From contig JACXWA010000055.1 of assembly GCA_014764485.1 (NCBI GenBank), positions 1 through 46,388 on the forward strand: DNA of 46,388 bases, in the 5' to 3' direction. Below the pieces are notes generated by a model that was given only the letters and a program-made list of their open reading frames with translations, made no database searches and was not told the origin of the DNA. Within the stretch, counting starts at the first letter, position 1, and each line of letters begins with the position of its first letter. Shown one piece after another: positions 1 to 9,090 of this stretch. Source of the stretch: Candidatus Sulfomarinibacter kjeldsenii (GTDB lineage: Bacteria; Acidobacteriota; Thermoanaerobaculia; Thermoanaerobaculales; Sulfomarinibacteraceae). Position numbers and translations under genes: made by a program.

Positions 1-1304
1 ACGATGATGTAGTCCACCTGCAGCCGATCCATGTTCTGGAACAGTGAGTAGACGGTTTTGGTGTGGTACCAGGTGATGTTGAAGTAGGATTTCTTGACGT
101 AGCCTAGGCGAAAGTCGAAGCGATAGCCATCGACATCCGATGCCATCGTCGTGTCCGACTGGGCGAAGACGTAGAAGAGGGCGTCCGGCTCCGAGTAGTA
201 TCGACTGGCGCGGAACATCATCTGGCCCTTTTTCTTGTAGTCACCGACCTGGAGGCGCACAAAATATCCAGTGTCGTACTCCTTACCAAGGCCCTGCGCC
301 CCGGTGTTGAGATAGCCGAAGACCGAGAATTTCACGGGCCAGCGTTCGCTCTTCTTCCAACTCCACGTGACGAAGGCATTGGCGATCTCGAAATCGCTGA
401 TGAGCTGTTCCTCGTCGTCGAGCAGGTTGGTCACGCGGTTTCCGTGGAGCTTGCCGCTCAACGTGAGATCGGCGACCATCTGCGGCCGCACCCATTGGTC
501 GAAACCGGTGCCTACGGTGAAGGTGCCGACGGAGTCAGATCCGAACTTCCCATACACCTGGCCGCCGAGAAGGTACGAATCGCTGGTCTTCTTGTCCTCC
601 TCCAACACGTACTGGTACAAGTCGACCTTGAGAGGCCCGAAGGAGAGTTCCTCCATGGCGCCCTCGACCGTCACATCATCGTCCCACTGCATGTCGGTGA
701 CGACCCACTTCTTGTTGGCGTCGAACTTGCCGAGGGTGAGATCGAGCCAGTCGTTGGGGTGAAAGGCGGCGTACCCTTCAGAGATGGAGATCGGGATCAG
801 CGAGAACCCGCCGTCAAAGCTGCTGTTGTCGGACACGGGATCCAACGGATCGCCGCTTCGAACCTGGAGTCCCACCTCCATCCAATCGGTAATATCGGTG
901 TAGATTCCTGGCCGGATCCGCGCCCGAAAACGCTCCCGGCGATCATTCGACGAGATGCCATCGACCCAGAAGAACTCGCCGCGCAGTCGTAAATCACCCT
1001 TGAAGTCGATCCGGTCGTACCACCTCTCGTCCTTTGTTTCTTCCGAAGGCGGAGCCTCAACCATTTGCGGGGGCACCGCCGGTTTTGCCGGGTCAGGTTG
1101 CGGCGGCACGACAATCGACGGCTGCCCGGCCGCCCGCCGACGATCGTACTCGGCCTGCACCGCAAGCGCCTGTTCCCTGGTGATGACGCCCTGTTCGACC
1201 AGCAACTCGAGCAACGGATCGAGCTCGGGCTCCTCAGCGTTGACTCCCACAACAGCCATCAACAGCATGACTATTACTGAAATCTCCACCATCCTTCGTT
1301 TCAT
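1..1304 (-). CDS. Putative outer-membrane porin (beta-barrel, Putative_porin-like), 3' end outside window
   Basis: Own minus-strand translation from ATG at 1304, not in the ORF track because it has no stop inside the window: MKRRMVEISVIVMLLMAVVGVNAEEPELDPLLELLVEQGVITREQALAVQAEYDRRR...WYDRIDFKGDLRLRGEFFWVDG...; signal peptide, then alternating beta-strand pattern; AAGGAGAG upstream of ATG. Confidence 0.82.
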   Translation of the reverse strand, partial: MKRRMVEISVIVMLLMAVVGVNAEEPELDPLLELLVEQGVITREQALAVQAEYDRRRAAGQPSIVVPPQPDPAKPAVPPQMVEAPPSEETKDERWYDRIDFKGDLRLRGEFFWVDGISSNDRRERFRARIRPGIYTDITDWMEVGLQVRSGDPLDPVSDNSSFDGGFSLIPISISEGYAAFHPNDWLDLTLGKFDANKKWVVTDMQWDDDVTVEGAMEELSFGPLKVDLYQYVLEEDKKTSDSYLLGGQVYGKFGSDSVGTFTVGTGFDQWVRPQMVADLTLSGKLHGNRVTNLLDDEEQLISDFEIANAFVTWSWKKSERWPVKFSVFGYLNTGAQGLGKEYDTGYFVRLQVGDYKKKGQMMFRASRYYSEPDALFYVFAQSDTTMASDVDGYRFDFRLGYVKKSYFNITWYHTKTVYSLFQNMDRLQVDYII

Positions 1305-1369
1305 CGAACTCTCCTTGAATTGGGACTCGTGGGATGACCCCTTTTTCCCGGTCGTCTGCATCTCACCAG

Positions 1370-3253
1370 TCAGCGGCCTTTTTTTGATTCCGGCACGTCA
1401 CCGAATTCGAAGCCCAGCCAGCGCGCAATCATCGGCGCCACCGAGGTGGCCTCGGCCTCACCGAAACGCTTCTTTTTGATCCCCGCACCGCGCGCGAAGA
1501 GAACCCCACATACCTCGTCGTGAGACGCAAGGAAACCGTGCTGGCCGTAATAACGGCTGGGCTCCAACACCGGACCGTCTAGGCCGCCATCGGCCGCAAA
1601 ACCCGGGGTCAGGAAGACCACCAGGTCGCCGCTCGATGGGTGATCGAGACCGACGGACGCGGCCTCGCCTCGGGTGTAGATCTTCTCGACCGCAGGCCGA
1701 CCCTCGGCTTCGAGATCCGCCAGCACCCGGGCCGCGCGGCGCAGAAGCTCCGGCGCCTCGGCCATGGTCACGACGCCTCCGGGCTCGCGCCCGGCGAGGT
1801 TGAGGTAGAGGTGGAGGAAGGCGCCACCCGTGACCGCAACCATCGGCGTGTCGGGAGCCACCCGAGCCCGGCCATCCTCTTCGACCACCCGAACGAGGCC
1901 GGCGTCGGCGAGCGCCCGATTCGGCCGAACGACCTCGAAGATCGGTATCTGACCGTGGTCGGAGACCACCACCAGGGCGTCCCTCTCGGGTTCGAGGGCG
2001 CGCCACAACGATGCAACCGACCGGTCGATCGAGCGGCCCATCCGTTTGAGGCCCTCGCTGGCGGCCAGCGCCCGTCCCGGGCTGTAGGCCCACTGCAGAT
2101 CTTCAGTGATCAGGCTGGCGTGCTGGTAGACGTCCAGGCTCGAGTGGTAGGCGAGCAGGAGGTCGGCATCCTCCTCAGCCAGCACCCACTCGGTCATCCG
2201 GTCAAAATAGCGGTCGAGCCGCTCGCCCTGCTCGATGAAGGTGTCGAGGTCGATGCCCTGGGCGAGGTCGAGCCACCAGTCCGCAACCGCCCGGTCGGGC
2301 TCTCCCGGCCACGGACCGATGGCCTCGGTAAGACGGTCCTCGAACGCGTCGGGATAGGCGTGGAGGCGATTGATTTCACCGCGGTAGAAGCGGAGGGCGC
2401 CGGTGAAGCGGTCGATGTGAAGGACCTTGCACCAGGCACCGTAGAGATGTGAACGGAGGTCCCCTTCCGCACGCGCTTCAAATTCGACAGGGACCCACTC
2501 CATCTCGCCGACATAGCCCCAGTCATCCTCGTCTGCGAGGCGCACCGCAACGGCGTCGTAGCGGGGGCGACCGTTGGGGTCGGCATCGACCAAGGCGATC
2601 AGGAGCTCCTGGTTGCTCGGCGTGGCCGAGCTGAGATCAAACCTGAGCCGCCACAGTAACGGCGCGAGGCCATCGTTGGAAGGCACCTCGCCGGTCGTCT
2701 CGGCGACTTCGGGATCGAACTCGACGAGCTCGGATCGAGCCAGAGGTGGACCGGGCCACACCACGCCGAAGTCCCCGACCCGATCGAGGGCTCCCGCGTC
2801 GGCCCCCGGCCATGCCAGGGTGCCGACCCGAAGTCCATTGCGGCGCGCCGCCGTCCACAGGGTCTCCGCGTCGCTCGAGGCATTGAAACCGGACACCCAC
2901 TCCGTGATCGGCGTGTCCTGTCTGTGGAAAGAATTGCTGACGACGCCCGTCCCGGCGGCATTGCGACCGGCTGCGAGCGAGATGTGGTTGACGGCCGTCA
3001 GGGTCGGATCGACCATCCGCAGGCGCTCGGCCGAAAACCCCTCCTGCGCCATGCCGGCCAGGCCGTCGGGCGAGGAGACGGTTGGGTCGGAGATCCACTG
3101 CCAGGCGAGATCGGCGCCGAGGCTGTCGTAGGAGACCATCACTACCCGCTCCGCGCGAACCTCGGGCGGTCCACCGCTCTGACACGCGAATGCGAGGCAG
3201 AGGGCCCCAGCGATTCCAACCGCTACGATTCGAGAAGCGTGAACATGTCTCAT
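1370..3253 (-). CDS. Alkaline phosphatase superfamily / type I phosphodiesterase-like lipoprotein
   Basis: Track ORF 1370..3385; start re-assigned to MRHVHASRIVAVGIAGALCLAFACQSGG (lipobox). Contains MVSYDSLGADLAW, LVVVSDHGQIPIF and QHGFLASHDEV motifs. The upstream 44 aa are translation of an intergenic repeat. Confidence 0.8.
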   Translation of the reverse strand: MRHVHASRIVAVGIAGALCLAFACQSGGPPEVRAERVVMVSYDSLGADLAWQWISDPTVSSPDGLAGMAQEGFSAERLRMVDPTLTAVNHISLAAGRNAAGTGVVSNSFHRQDTPITEWVSGFNASSDAETLWTAARRNGLRVGTLAWPGADAGALDRVGDFGVVWPGPPLARSELVEFDPEVAETTGEVPSNDGLAPLLWRLRFDLSSATPSNQELLIALVDADPNGRPRYDAVAVRLADEDDWGYVGEMEWVPVEFEARAEGDLRSHLYGAWCKVLHIDRFTGALRFYRGEINRLHAYPDAFEDRLTEAIGPWPGEPDRAVADWWLDLAQGIDLDTFIEQGERLDRYFDRMTEWVLAEEDADLLLAYHSSLDVYQHASLITEDLQWAYSPGRALAASEGLKRMGRSIDRSVASLWRALEPERDALVVVSDHGQIPIFEVVRPNRALADAGLVRVVEEDGRARVAPDTPMVAVTGGAFLHLYLNLAGREPGGVVTMAEAPELLRRAARVLADLEAEGRPAVEKIYTRGEAASVGLDHPSSGDLVVFLTPGFAADGGLDGPVLEPSRYYGQHGFLASHDEVCGVLFARGAGIKKKRFGEAEATSVAPMIARWLGFEFGDVPESKKGR

Positions 3254-3279
3254 GCGCTGATGGTAGCGCAACCGTTTGA

Positions 3280-3368
3280 ACCACAGAGTCACAGAGACAC
3301 AGAGGCCGCACAGAGAGAAATTCTTACTTTTTCTCTGTGAATCTCTGTGTCCTCCGTGTCTCTGTGGT
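3280..3368. repeat. Inverted pair of CACAGAGA-type ~8-bp tandem repeats
   Basis: Left arm ACCACAGAGTCACAGAGACACAGAGGCCGCACAGAGAGAAA, right arm reverse complement ACCACAGAGACACGGAGGACACAGAGATTCACAGAGAAAAA. Confidence 0.9.
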
Positions 3369-3393
3369 GGGCTGATTTGAATCAAAACGCCGT

Positions 3394-4128
3394 TCAGCCG
3401 CCGCAGGGGATGACATGCGCGGTGGGCCAGGCGTCGGTGATCCGATTGCGGGCCCTCTCGGCAAGCTTCTCCTCGTCGAACGGTCCAACGCGGACCCGCC
3501 AGAACTCGTCGAGACCTTCGAGCACAACCGCCTCGACGCCGTTCCGTTCGAGTTCGGCTTCGGCCCCCCGTGCGTTGTCCGGGTCACCAAAGGCACCCAC
3601 CTGGACCCAGAAACAGTCCTCCGGTTCCTCGACCCGTGCCGGTTTTCGTTGCGGCGTGGTCTCGTGGCCTACGACCTTGATCTTGACCGGCGCCACACCG
3701 TCGACGTCGAGATCGATCTTCTTTGCCGCAGCAAAGGAGAGGTCGATAATCCGCCCCTCGATGAACGGCCCGCGGTCGTTGATACGCACTTTGACATCGG
3801 CGCCGGTGTCGCGGCGCTTGACCTTGACCACCGAACCGAAGGCCAACGTCTTGTGGGCGGCCGTGAGCTGGTGCATGTCGTAGATCTCGCCGGAGGCGGT
3901 GCGCCGCCCGTGGTAAGGCTCGCCGTACCACGAAGCGATGCCCTTTTCTGTCCAGTCCTCCTCCACCGATCCGATGGCCGGGGCCGGTGTTGGCTCTGTC
4001 GTTGTAGGTGTCGGCGACGGCGCAGCGGTTGGCGGCGTCGATACCGGTGCCGTATTTCTCACTATTGGCTGCTTCGCCCCGCGATGGGCGCATCCTGCGG
4101 AGAAAACCGAGAAAACAATCGCGATCAT
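3394..4128 (-). CDS. rlpA: RlpA-like septal ring lytic transglycosylase lipoprotein with C-terminal SPOR domain
   Basis: GIASWYGEPYHGRRTASGEIYDMHQLTAAHKTLAFGSVVKVKRRDTGADVKVRINDRGPF is RlpA/DPBB; C-terminal FWVQVGAFGDPDNARGAEAEL is SPOR-like. Start set at MIAIVFSVFSAGC because the track start lies in a repeat. Confidence 0.88.
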   Translation of the reverse strand: MIAIVFSVFSAGCAHRGAKQPIVRNTAPVSTPPTAAPSPTPTTTEPTPAPAIGSVEEDWTEKGIASWYGEPYHGRRTASGEIYDMHQLTAAHKTLAFGSVVKVKRRDTGADVKVRINDRGPFIEGRIIDLSFAAAKKIDLDVDGVAPVKIKVVGHETTPQRKPARVEEPEDCFWVQVGAFGDPDNARGAEAELERNGVEAVVLEGLDEFWRVRVGPFDEEKLAERARNRITDAWPTAHVIPCGG

Positions 4129-4166
4129 TGCCACCCACGTTTTGGCTTGCCCCACCCTCCTATTTT

Positions 4167-4263
4167 GAACCGCTAAGAGCGCAAAGCTCGCAAAGAGATC
4201 TCTTTTCATGGGCTCAAAGAAATCCTTGCGATGTCTTGGCGGTCTTTGCGTTCTTTGCGGTTC
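4167..4263. repeat. Inverted pair of CGCAAAGA-type 8-9-bp tandem repeats
   Basis: Left GAACCGCTAAGAGCGCAAAGCTCGCAAAGAG; right arm reverse complement GAACCGCAAAGAACGCAAAGACCGCCAAGAC. Confidence 0.85.
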
Positions 4264-4308
4264 TGGGTGGAGGGGCGGTAGACAACGAATGACCTTCCGA
4301 CGTTCAAC

Positions 4309-5748
4309 CTAGACATCCAAGTCTTTTGCTTCGGGCAGGTCGCCGGCCTCGTCAAGAACCGGTTGCACGTGTTCGGCGAGGAACTCACGGACCTGCTGCG
4401 GCGCGCGGCCGACAAAACGGGCCGGGTCGAGGAGGGCGTCGAGCTCGGAGCGGTCGAGCGCCACCTCCGGATCATCCGCAACCAGCGCGAGGAACGGATT
4501 GGCGCCTCCCTCCTCGAGCACCGCCGTCGCCGCCACGCGAGCGTGGAGCCGCAGGCGCTCGTGCACCGCCTGCCGGTCACCGCCGCGCCGCACCGCCTCC
4601 ATCAGGATCGCCTCGGAGGCCATCAACGGCAGCTCTTCCGCAAGATTGCGCGCGATCATCGCGGGAAAGACCTGGAGGCCATCGGCGATGTTGTGAACGA
4701 TTCGGAGAATCGCATCGGTGGAGAGGAAGGCCTCCGGCAAAGCCAAGCGGCGGTTGGCCGAGTCGTCGAGGGTCCGCTCGAGCCACTGGCTGGCAGCCGT
4801 CTGCGCGGGGTTGGCAGCGATGGAGATCAGCCATCGGGAAAGGGCAGTCACCCGCTCCGAGCGCATTGGATTGGCCTTGTAGGGCATGGCGGAGGACCCG
4901 ACCTGTCCCTCGGCGAGGGGCTCCCTCAACTCTTTAAGCCTGGCCAGGAGCCGGATATCGGTGGCCAACTTGGCCGCTGACTGGCCGACCCCGGAGAGGG
5001 CATCGATGACAAAAGCATCCACTTTCCGCGGGTAGGTCTGCCCGGTCACCGGGTAGCAGGCCGAAAAGCCGAGTGTTTCGGCAACCCGCCGGTCGAGGGC
5101 CCGCACCTTGTCGTGGTCACCGTCGAAGAGCTCCAGGAAGGTGGCCTGTGTGCCGGTTGTGCCCTTGACCCCTCTCATTTGGAGGCGTTCTCGCTCGAAA
5201 CGGAGTCTCTCGAGATCGAGCAGGAAGTCCTGCAGCCACAGGCAGGCTCGTTTGCCGACCGTGGTCGGCTGGGCGGGCTGGAAATGGGTCATGCCGAGGG
5301 CAGGTTCGTCGGCCCACTTCTCGGCAAATGCGGCAAGGGCCGCCACCACCGCCAGAACCCGTGTAATCACGAGATCGAGGGCGTCGCGGGTGATGATGAG
5401 GTCCGCGTTGTCGCCGACGTAGGCCGAAGTCGCGCCGAGATGGAGGATCGGTTTGGCCGCCGGGGCGAGGTCGGCAAAGGCCTCGAGGTGGGCCATGACG
5501 TCGTGCCGGGTGCGTTTCTCGTATTCCCTCACCCGCTCGAGATCGTCGGCGGTCACCTCGAGGTTGGCCAGCATCTGCTCGAGGGCTTCGGTTGGGATCT
5601 CGAGCCCCAACTCGCTCTCGGCGGAGGCCAGCGCCAACCACAGGCGCCGCCACGTGGTGTAGCGGTTCCCCGTTGAGAAGAGCCGCTGCATTTCCTCAGA
5701 CGCGTAGCGGCCGGTGAGCGGGTGATCGAATCGGTCGAGAGAGGTCAT
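4309..5748 (-). CDS. purB: Adenylosuccinate lyase
   Basis: Full-length 479 aa; lyase signature GSSAMPYKANPMRSE. Confidence 0.93.
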   Translation of the reverse strand: MTSLDRFDHPLTGRYASEEMQRLFSTGNRYTTWRRLWLALASAESELGLEIPTEALEQMLANLEVTADDLERVREYEKRTRHDVMAHLEAFADLAPAAKPILHLGATSAYVGDNADLIITRDALDLVITRVLAVVAALAAFAEKWADEPALGMTHFQPAQPTTVGKRACLWLQDFLLDLERLRFERERLQMRGVKGTTGTQATFLELFDGDHDKVRALDRRVAETLGFSACYPVTGQTYPRKVDAFVIDALSGVGQSAAKLATDIRLLARLKELREPLAEGQVGSSAMPYKANPMRSERVTALSRWLISIAANPAQTAASQWLERTLDDSANRRLALPEAFLSTDAILRIVHNIADGLQVFPAMIARNLAEELPLMASEAILMEAVRRGGDRQAVHERLRLHARVAATAVLEEGGANPFLALVADDPEVALDRSELDALLDPARFVGRAPQQVREFLAEHVQPVLDEAGDLPEAKDLDV

Positions 5749-5786
5749 GGGTCCTCCTCAGGAAGTATAACGGGAGGGACGGGTTT

Positions 5787-5820
<34 letters not shown>

Positions 5821-5902
5821 CCACCGAACCCCAAGTTTCCTCTGCCCTCAGCACGCAAGGGTGGCTCGGGCTATGATGCGTGCGCAGGAGGAGCGAAGAA
5901 CC

Positions 5903-7171
5903 ATGGTGCATGTCACGAGCGAGATCGGACGGCTTCGAAAGGTACTGGTCCACGAACCGGGTCCAGAGGTCGACCGCATGGTGCCGCCGATGATGGAGGA
6001 GTTGCTCTTCGACGACATCCTTTTCGGCGATCGCGCCCGGGACGAACACCGCCGCTTCCGACGTCTTCTCCAGGTCCTCGGCATCGAGGTGGTGGAGGCG
6101 AACACGCTGCTCGCCGAGGCGTTGGCGGGTGACGAGTCTCGATCCTGGCTATGGGCGCGCCTGCGACCCGAGGCGCCGCAGGTACTGCGCGCCGACGAGC
6201 CACCAGCATCAGCCGAAGAGGCCGTGGCGATCGCCATCACAGGCCTTCTCGCCAGTGACGACTGCGGCGGGATCGAAGTGGAAGATCTCTTCCGGCTGCC
6301 ACCACTCCCCAACTGGTGTTTCCAACGGGATCCGCAGGTGGTCTTGGGTGATGGTGTCATTTTCTCGGCCATGGCCACCGCGGCCCGCTGGCGCGAGGGT
6401 CTCCTCAGCCGCTGCATCTATCGATTCCATCCCCAGCTTGCGAGTACTCCGGTCATCCTCGACCCGCTGCGCGAGGCCCGCGAGTCGGGACAGTTCTTCG
6501 GACCTCACCGGCCCTGCCTGGAAGGCGGCGACGTTCTCGTGCTGTCACCGGAGGTGATTGCCATCGGGGTTTCGGAACGCACAAATATGGTCGCCGTCGA
6601 GCTCCTTGCCGAAGCGTTGAGCAGGCGGGATGGCGGCCCCCGCTGGCTGGAGGTCGTGCACGTCCCCGCCCGACGCGCCTACATGCACCTCGACACCGTC
6701 TTCACGCCCGTCGACCGAGACGCGGCTCTGGTCTTTCAGCCGGTGATTTGTGGCGATGGTCCGCAGCTCGCCGACACCTACGAGATCGATCTCGAATCAT
6801 CAGATCTCGTGCCGCGCCATAGAGGATGTCTGTTGGAGGCACTCGGCGATCGCGGTCTCGATCTGCAGCCGATTCCCTGTGGCGGCGACGACCCCGTGGC
6901 GCAACAACGCGAGCAGTGGACCGACGGCGCCAACGCCTTTGCCCTCGCCCCTGGTGTCATCGTGCTCTACGATCGCAACGTCGCTACTGCTGATTCACTC
7001 GCCAATTCGGGCTTCCGTGTTCTGCCCGCAGAGGACGTCCTACTCGGTCGCGAGGAAGTATCACTTGACGGTGACGAGCGGGTCTGCCTGCTCATCGACA
7101 GCCATGAGATGTCACGGGCACGAGGTGGGCCGCACTGTCTCACCCACCCCCTGGTGCGTGACGAAGCATAA
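5903..7171 (+). CDS. arcA: Arginine deiminase family protein
   Basis: MVHVTSEIGRLRKVLVHEPGPEVDRM; FQRDPQVVLGD, EGGDVLVLSPEVIAIGVSERTN, MHLDTVFTPVDRD and C-terminal GGPHCLTHPLVRDEA (catalytic Cys region). Start moved to the ATG preceded by AGGAGG. Confidence 0.88.
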   Translation: MVHVTSEIGRLRKVLVHEPGPEVDRMVPPMMEELLFDDILFGDRARDEHRRFRRLLQVLGIEVVEANTLLAEALAGDESRSWLWARLRPEAPQVLRADEPPASAEEAVAIAITGLLASDDCGGIEVEDLFRLPPLPNWCFQRDPQVVLGDGVIFSAMATAARWREGLLSRCIYRFHPQLASTPVILDPLREARESGQFFGPHRPCLEGGDVLVLSPEVIAIGVSERTNMVAVELLAEALSRRDGGPRWLEVVHVPARRAYMHLDTVFTPVDRDAALVFQPVICGDGPQLADTYEIDLESSDLVPRHRGCLLEALGDRGLDLQPIPCGGDDPVAQQREQWTDGANAFALAPGVIVLYDRNVATADSLANSGFRVLPAEDVLLGREEVSLDGDERVCLLIDSHEMSRARGGPHCLTHPLVRDEA

Positions 7172-7195
7172 GAGCGCGTCCCGCTTCGACGCGCA

Positions 7196-7279
7196 AGGTG
7201 CCACTCTTCGCATTGTTCGATTCTGTGGACTTTCTGTTCAGCATTGCCTCTGGTGCGAACAATGCGAAGGGTGGCACCT
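7196..7279. repeat. 84-bp inverted-repeat element (MITE/REPIN-like)
   Basis: Left AGGTGCCACTCTTCGCATTGTTCG (7196-7219) and right CGAACAATGCGAAGGGTGGCACCT (7256-7279): 24-nt arms, one mismatch, 36-nt loop. Confidence 0.9.
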
Positions 7280-8098
7280 GTGTCGCCGATGCTGCAAAGC
7301 GCCTCTAATTGGCGGCACGAAGGCGAAGTTGCTTCCACCGGTCGTGATACCAGAGCCATTGATCCGGGGCACCACCGGCGCGCCGGTTTTTCGGGCCAGG
7401 CGGGCGAGAACACCGGGGGTCCAGGCAGAGTGGCCGAACAAGGGCACTTCGACGCCCTGATTCTCGCGAACCCGCTGGTCGATGAGGATGCCCACCCCAC
7501 CCCTCTTCTTGAGTTGGGCCAGCACCTCGCGGACGATGTTGTGTTTGCCGAAGACATGGTTTCCATAAAGCCTTCGTAGACGGTCGAGTTCGGCCTCCAG
7601 GAGCGGGTTGTCGAGTGGCCGGTTGACCACCGATAGACCGGCCTCGATCTTGAGGCCGACGACCAGTGCCGCCACCTCCCAGGACCCGATGTGGGCGGTG
7701 AGGAAGAACACGCCCCGGCCATACGACAAGACGCGTTCAACGTTGTCCCAGCCATCGACATCGACTGCCGCCAGCAACTCCTCCGGACGCAGCCGTTGGA
7801 GTCGGATCGCATCGAGCGCCGAGCGCGCTAAGTGGCGTGTCACCGCACGCGCCAACGCGCGGCGCTCCTCATCCGTCGCGTCCGGGAAGGCGAGGCGGAG
7901 ATTGAAGTCGATGATCTGACGCCGCCGGCCGGGAACGGTAGAGAGGAGGTTTCCGAAGACGTCGCCAAGCTTCGCGAGCCCGGCTGGGGGGAGCAGACCG
8001 GTCAATCCCCGGGCCATCCGATAGGCCGCAAATTCGACTTGGTTGCGCAGCGCTGAGCGGCGCTGACTCACGATCTGACTTCCGGCAATAACCGCCAA
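7238..8098 (-). CDS. Lipid A biosynthesis lauroyl/myristoyl acyltransferase-like (LpxL/HtrB family), C-terminus apparently truncated by an inverted-repeat element
   Basis: RRRQIIDFNLRLAFPDATDEERRALAR and HxxxxE motif TAHIGSWEVAALV; coding runs into the 7196-7279 repeat, giving tail QHRRHRCHPSHCSHQRQC. Confidence 0.8.
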   Translation of the reverse strand: MAVIAGSQIVSQRRSALRNQVEFAAYRMARGLTGLLPPAGLAKLGDVFGNLLSTVPGRRRQIIDFNLRLAFPDATDEERRALARAVTRHLARSALDAIRLQRLRPEELLAAVDVDGWDNVERVLSYGRGVFFLTAHIGSWEVAALVVGLKIEAGLSVVNRPLDNPLLEAELDRLRRLYGNHVFGKHNIVREVLAQLKKRGGVGILIDQRVRENQGVEVPLFGHSAWTPGVLARLARKTGAPVVPRINGSGITTGGSNFAFVPPIRGALQHRRHRCHPSHCSHQRQC

Positions 8099-9087
8099 AG
8101 ACCATTCCAGCTGCCCTCGACGGGCTCAATCACAACCTCGACCACCCATGCGCCAGATTCCTGCGGGAGCTTGACCGCATCCTTGGCGGTGGTCACCGGA
8201 ATGGCCGAGGCCGCCGCTGCCTGGTCAACAATCTCGGACAAATCCTGATCGGTGTAGGCATGGTGATCGGGAAACCACTTTGTAGCGACGATTTCAGCAC
8301 CTGTTTCCGTCAGCGTCTCAGCAAAGCCGTCGGGTCGTCCGAGGGCGGCAAAGGCCATGACCCGCCGACCGGTCAGGACTTCCGGCCCCAGCCATCCCTC
8401 CCCCGGCACGTTGACGCGCCTCGGGCGTACCCGAGAAATGAAGACCTGAAGTCTGGGCGCAATGCGGTCGATCACGCTCTCGATATCAGCTACCACCGGA
8501 CGCCACTCGGCCGGCGCCTTCGTGATCAACACAGCATCGGCCCTCTCGAGTGCCGCTGCGGGCTCGCGGAGGCGTCCCAGGGGGGGCATGCGGTTGCCGC
8601 CCCAGGGATCGCCGGCATCGATGAGCACGAGATCGAGGTCCCGCTCAAGCCTCAAGTGCTGGAACCCGTCGTCAAGAAGCACCACGTCGGCACCCAAGCG
8701 CTGCGCCTCAGCCCCGCCGCGGGCGCGGTCTGCATCGACGATCACCGGCACCCCCGGGAGGCGGCGCGCCATCTCCAACGGCTCGTCACCGACCTCGGCA
8801 GCGTTTTGTCTCGGTATCGGTCCGACTACCACCTCCTGCCCGTCATCGAGCCTCTTGTAGCCGCGAGTCAGAACCGCCGGCCGCCGGCCCATGCGGACGA
8901 GGTCACGTGCCAGGGCGATCACAGTCGGGGTCTTGCCGGTGCCACCAAACGTCAGATTGCCGACCGAGATCACCGGCACGGGCAGTTTCGTACGTCGTAT
9001 GAGGCCTCGCCGATAGGCCGCCCTCCGAACAGCGACCGCACCACGGTAGACGGGGGCCAGCGGCAGCAGCAGATAGCGCCAGGCCAC
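8068..9087 (-). CDS. lpxK: Tetraacyldisaccharide 4'-kinase
   Basis: VPVISVGNLTFGGTGKTPTVIALARDLVRMGRRPAVLTRGYKR and LLDDGFQHLRLERDLDLVLID. Confidence 0.92.
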   Translation of the reverse strand: MAWRYLLLPLAPVYRGAVAVRRAAYRRGLIRRTKLPVPVISVGNLTFGGTGKTPTVIALARDLVRMGRRPAVLTRGYKRLDDGQEVVVGPIPRQNAAEVGDEPLEMARRLPGVPVIVDADRARGGAEAQRLGADVVLLDDGFQHLRLERDLDLVLIDAGDPWGGNRMPPLGRLREPAAALERADAVLITKAPAEWRPVVADIESVIDRIAPRLQVFISRVRPRRVNVPGEGWLGPEVLTGRRVMAFAALGRPDGFAETLTETGAEIVATKWFPDHHAYTDQDLSEIVDQAAAASAIPVTTAKDAVKLPQESGAWVVEVVIEPVEGSWNGLWRLLPEVRS

Positions 9088-9090
9088 AGC

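Noticed and set aside
3254-3385. First 44 aa of the 671-aa phosphodiesterase ORF
   Set aside because: They translate the CACAGAGA repeat (SLCGLCVSVTLW) and precede a clear lipoprotein signal at 3253.
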